From Solirubrobacterales bacterium (lineage in GTDB: Bacteria; Actinomycetota; Thermoleophilia; Solirubrobacterales; Solirubrobacteraceae), in NCBI GenBank assembly GCA_025964065.1, contig JAOPZO010000327.1:1-7409 (forward strand): a DNA stretch of 7,409 nucleotides, given 5' to 3'. The notes under the pieces are model-generated. The model was not told where the DNA came from, did not search any database, and saw only the letters and a list, made by a program, of their open reading frames with translations. Position numbers and translations under genes: made by a program. The stretch's first letter is position 1, and every line of letters begins with the position of its first letter. Positions 6,293-7,409 of this stretch are shown piece by piece.

Positions 6293-7357
6293 CTAGGGGA
6301 CTGCGGAGGATCCCGCGGGTCGCGGGGCGAGGCGGCGCGCCAGCGCGGGCGCCGCCACGAGCATCACGAGGAGCCGCAGGACCTGCACCGCCAGGACGAA
6401 GGTCGTGTCCGCGCCCGAGCCGACCGCGACCGCCAGCACGGCGTAGAGGCCGCCCGGCGTCGTCGCGAGGTAGGCGCTCAGGATGCTGACGCCCGCGAGC
6501 GGCGCAAGCACGAGCGCGAGCGCGAACGAGCCGACGAGCAGCGCCGCGATCAGCGCGAGGGCGGGGAGCAGGACGCGGGCCGCCTGACGCAGGCTCGCAG
6601 GGGTGAACCGCAGGCCGACCTCCACGCCGATGACGCCGAAGGCGAGCTGCTGCACGAGCTCCGGGACCGCTGCGACGCCGGGCGCGCCCGTCACCGTGAG
6701 GACCGCGGCGACGAGGAGCGGCAGCAGCAGCGTCGGGGCCGGGAACGGCACCCGCCGGGCGAGCAGGAGCCCCGCGCCGACGCAGGCCGCCGCGAACACG
6801 AGGCCCTGCAGCCCGCCCTCCTGCGCCGGCAGCGTGCCGCCGGAGCCCGCGGCGCCCTCACTCCCGAACGCCACCGCCGCGAGGACCGGGGTGAGGAGCA
6901 CGACGACGAACACCCGCAGGTACTGCAGCACCGCGACCATCCGCTGGTCCGCGCCGAGCTCGCGGGCCATGACGATGATCCCGGTCGCGCCGCCCGCGAT
7001 CGTGCCGAACGCCGCGGTCGCGCGGTCGAGGTCCGTGACGCGGGCGAGGGCCATGCCGCAGAGCACGGAGAGCCCGAGGGTCGCGAGCGTCACGAGGACG
7101 ATCGGGACCAGGTCGTTGCCGATCTCCTCGAGCGTCGAGAGCGTGACGTAGGTGCCGAGCACGACGCCGACGAGCGCCTCGCACCCGTGCAGCAGCCCCT
7201 TCGGCGTGCCGCCGGCCTCGCCGGCGGGCGGCGGCCAGGCGAGCGCGACCGCGATCCCCGCGAGCATCCCGGAGAACAGGGCCGAGGAGGGGAGGCCGAC
7301 GGCGTCGCCGGCGAGCGCGCCGAGGACCGTCAGCGCGAGGAGGACGAGCCGGCGCAC
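6293..7357 (-). CDS. AbrB-family integral membrane protein with internal duplication
   Basis: This 354-residue, very hydrophobic protein has about ten membrane segments and the hallmark internal repeat of the AbrB membrane family (PF05145/COG3180, TIGR03082). These proteins are sometimes misannotated as ammonia monooxygenase and are unrelated to the B. subtilis AbrB DNA-binding regulator. The repeats are residues 118-159 and 298-339. They align without gaps at an offset of 180, share GG near the start and GAD, then Q-x-L-R and a P near the end (AGGATG...GAD...QYLRVF...TP versus TPGGLY...GAD...QVLRLL...AP). The role of the family is not firmly established, and transport or permease-like activity is an inference. 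The start is GTG 7357, because an in-frame stop lies just upstream (7367-7369). No Shine-Dalgarno is visible. CATGAT on the - strand (7371-7366) could be a -10 giving a nearly leaderless mRNA. The protein's length is typical of the family. Confidence 0.9.
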   Translation of the reverse strand: MRRLVLLALTVLGALAGDAVGLPSSALFSGMLAGIAVALAWPPPAGEAGGTPKGLLHGCEALVGVVLGTYVTLSTLEEIGNDLVPIVLVTLATLGLSVLCGMALARVTDLDRATAAFGTIAGGATGIIVMARELGADQRMVAVLQYLRVFVVVLLTPVLAAVAFGSEGAAGSGGTLPAQEGGLQGLVFAAACVGAGLLLARRVPFPAPTLLLPLLVAAVLTVTGAPGVAAVPELVQQLAFGVIGVEVGLRFTPASLRQAARVLLPALALIAALLVGSFALALVLAPLAGVSILSAYLATTPGGLYAVLAVAVGSGADTTFVLAVQVLRLLVMLVAAPALARRLAPRPAGSSAVP

Positions 7358-7409
7358 CGGCCCGCATCATGGCGAGCGCCCGCCCGCGTGGCGCGAGCGC
7401 CCTCCCCGG
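7358..7409. other. Upstream region of the AbrB-family gene with a short direct repeat
   Basis: This is the 52-bp non-coding end of the window. It contains a possible -10 (CATGAT, 7371-7366 on the - strand) and two copies of GCGAGCGCCC, at 7372-7381 and 7393-7402, spaced 21 bp apart (about two helical turns). The repeat could be a regulator site or a chance event in GC-rich DNA. No gene is seen here. Confidence 0.25.

Noticed and set aside
6284..6310. Possible terminator between the MMPL and AbrB-family genes, suggested by repeated CCTAGG-like bases
   Set aside because: No stable stem-loop followed by a T-run could be built from these bases on either strand.
1..7409. Search for tRNA, rRNA, CRISPR repeats, transposase genes, inverted-repeat ends or a defence island
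   Set aside because: No such feature was seen. Gene content, composition and codon use look uniform across the window, with no sign of recent transfer.

Overview
The window is very GC-rich (roughly three quarters G+C), tightly packed and strongly biased to G or C at third codon positions. It uses many GTG starts. Together with the leaderless-looking gene starts and an MMPL transporter, this suggests a high-GC actinobacterium, possibly of the Thermoleophilia/Solirubrobacterales type. That placement is an inference from composition and gene style; no rRNA or other marker gene is present. I see no mobile element, CRISPR array, tRNA or rRNA.

Layout. (1) Positions 2-496, + strand: the C-terminal end of a beta-propeller (YVTN/NHL-like) protein that begins before the window. 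(2) 507-698, - strand: a 63-residue protein with two membrane segments. (3) 722-1651, + strand: a 309-residue protein whose N-terminal half resembles part of dethiobiotin synthetase/CobQ-type folds but lacks a P-loop, joined to a basic, possibly winged-helix C-terminal half. Genes 2 and 3 diverge from only 23 bp, and that gap holds a perfect 10-bp palindrome that places an actinobacterial -10 motif just before both starts. (4) 1648-1899, - strand: an 83-residue protein with two membrane segments, whose stop overlaps the stop of gene 3. (5) 1960-4057, + strand: three genes joined by two GTGA start/stop overlaps. They encode an unrecognised 101-residue protein, pyridoxamine 5'-phosphate oxidase (pdxH) and an alkaline-phosphatase-superfamily phosphodiesterase/phosphatase. 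(6) 4097-6283, + strand: an MMPL/RND-family transporter 39 bp downstream with its own strong Shine-Dalgarno. (7) 6293-7357, - strand: an AbrB-family membrane protein with an internal duplication, convergent with the MMPL gene.

Function as a group. The only gene with a secure biochemical role is pdxH, the last step of de novo or salvage synthesis of pyridoxal 5'-phosphate. The phosphodiesterase and the MMPL transporter are secure at family level but their substrates cannot be read from the sequence. No pathway clearly unites the genes, and the window looks like ordinary chromosomal housekeeping and accessory genes rather than a defence or mobile island. The most unusual observations are the symmetric divergent promoter at 699-721 and the P-loop-less protein it would drive.
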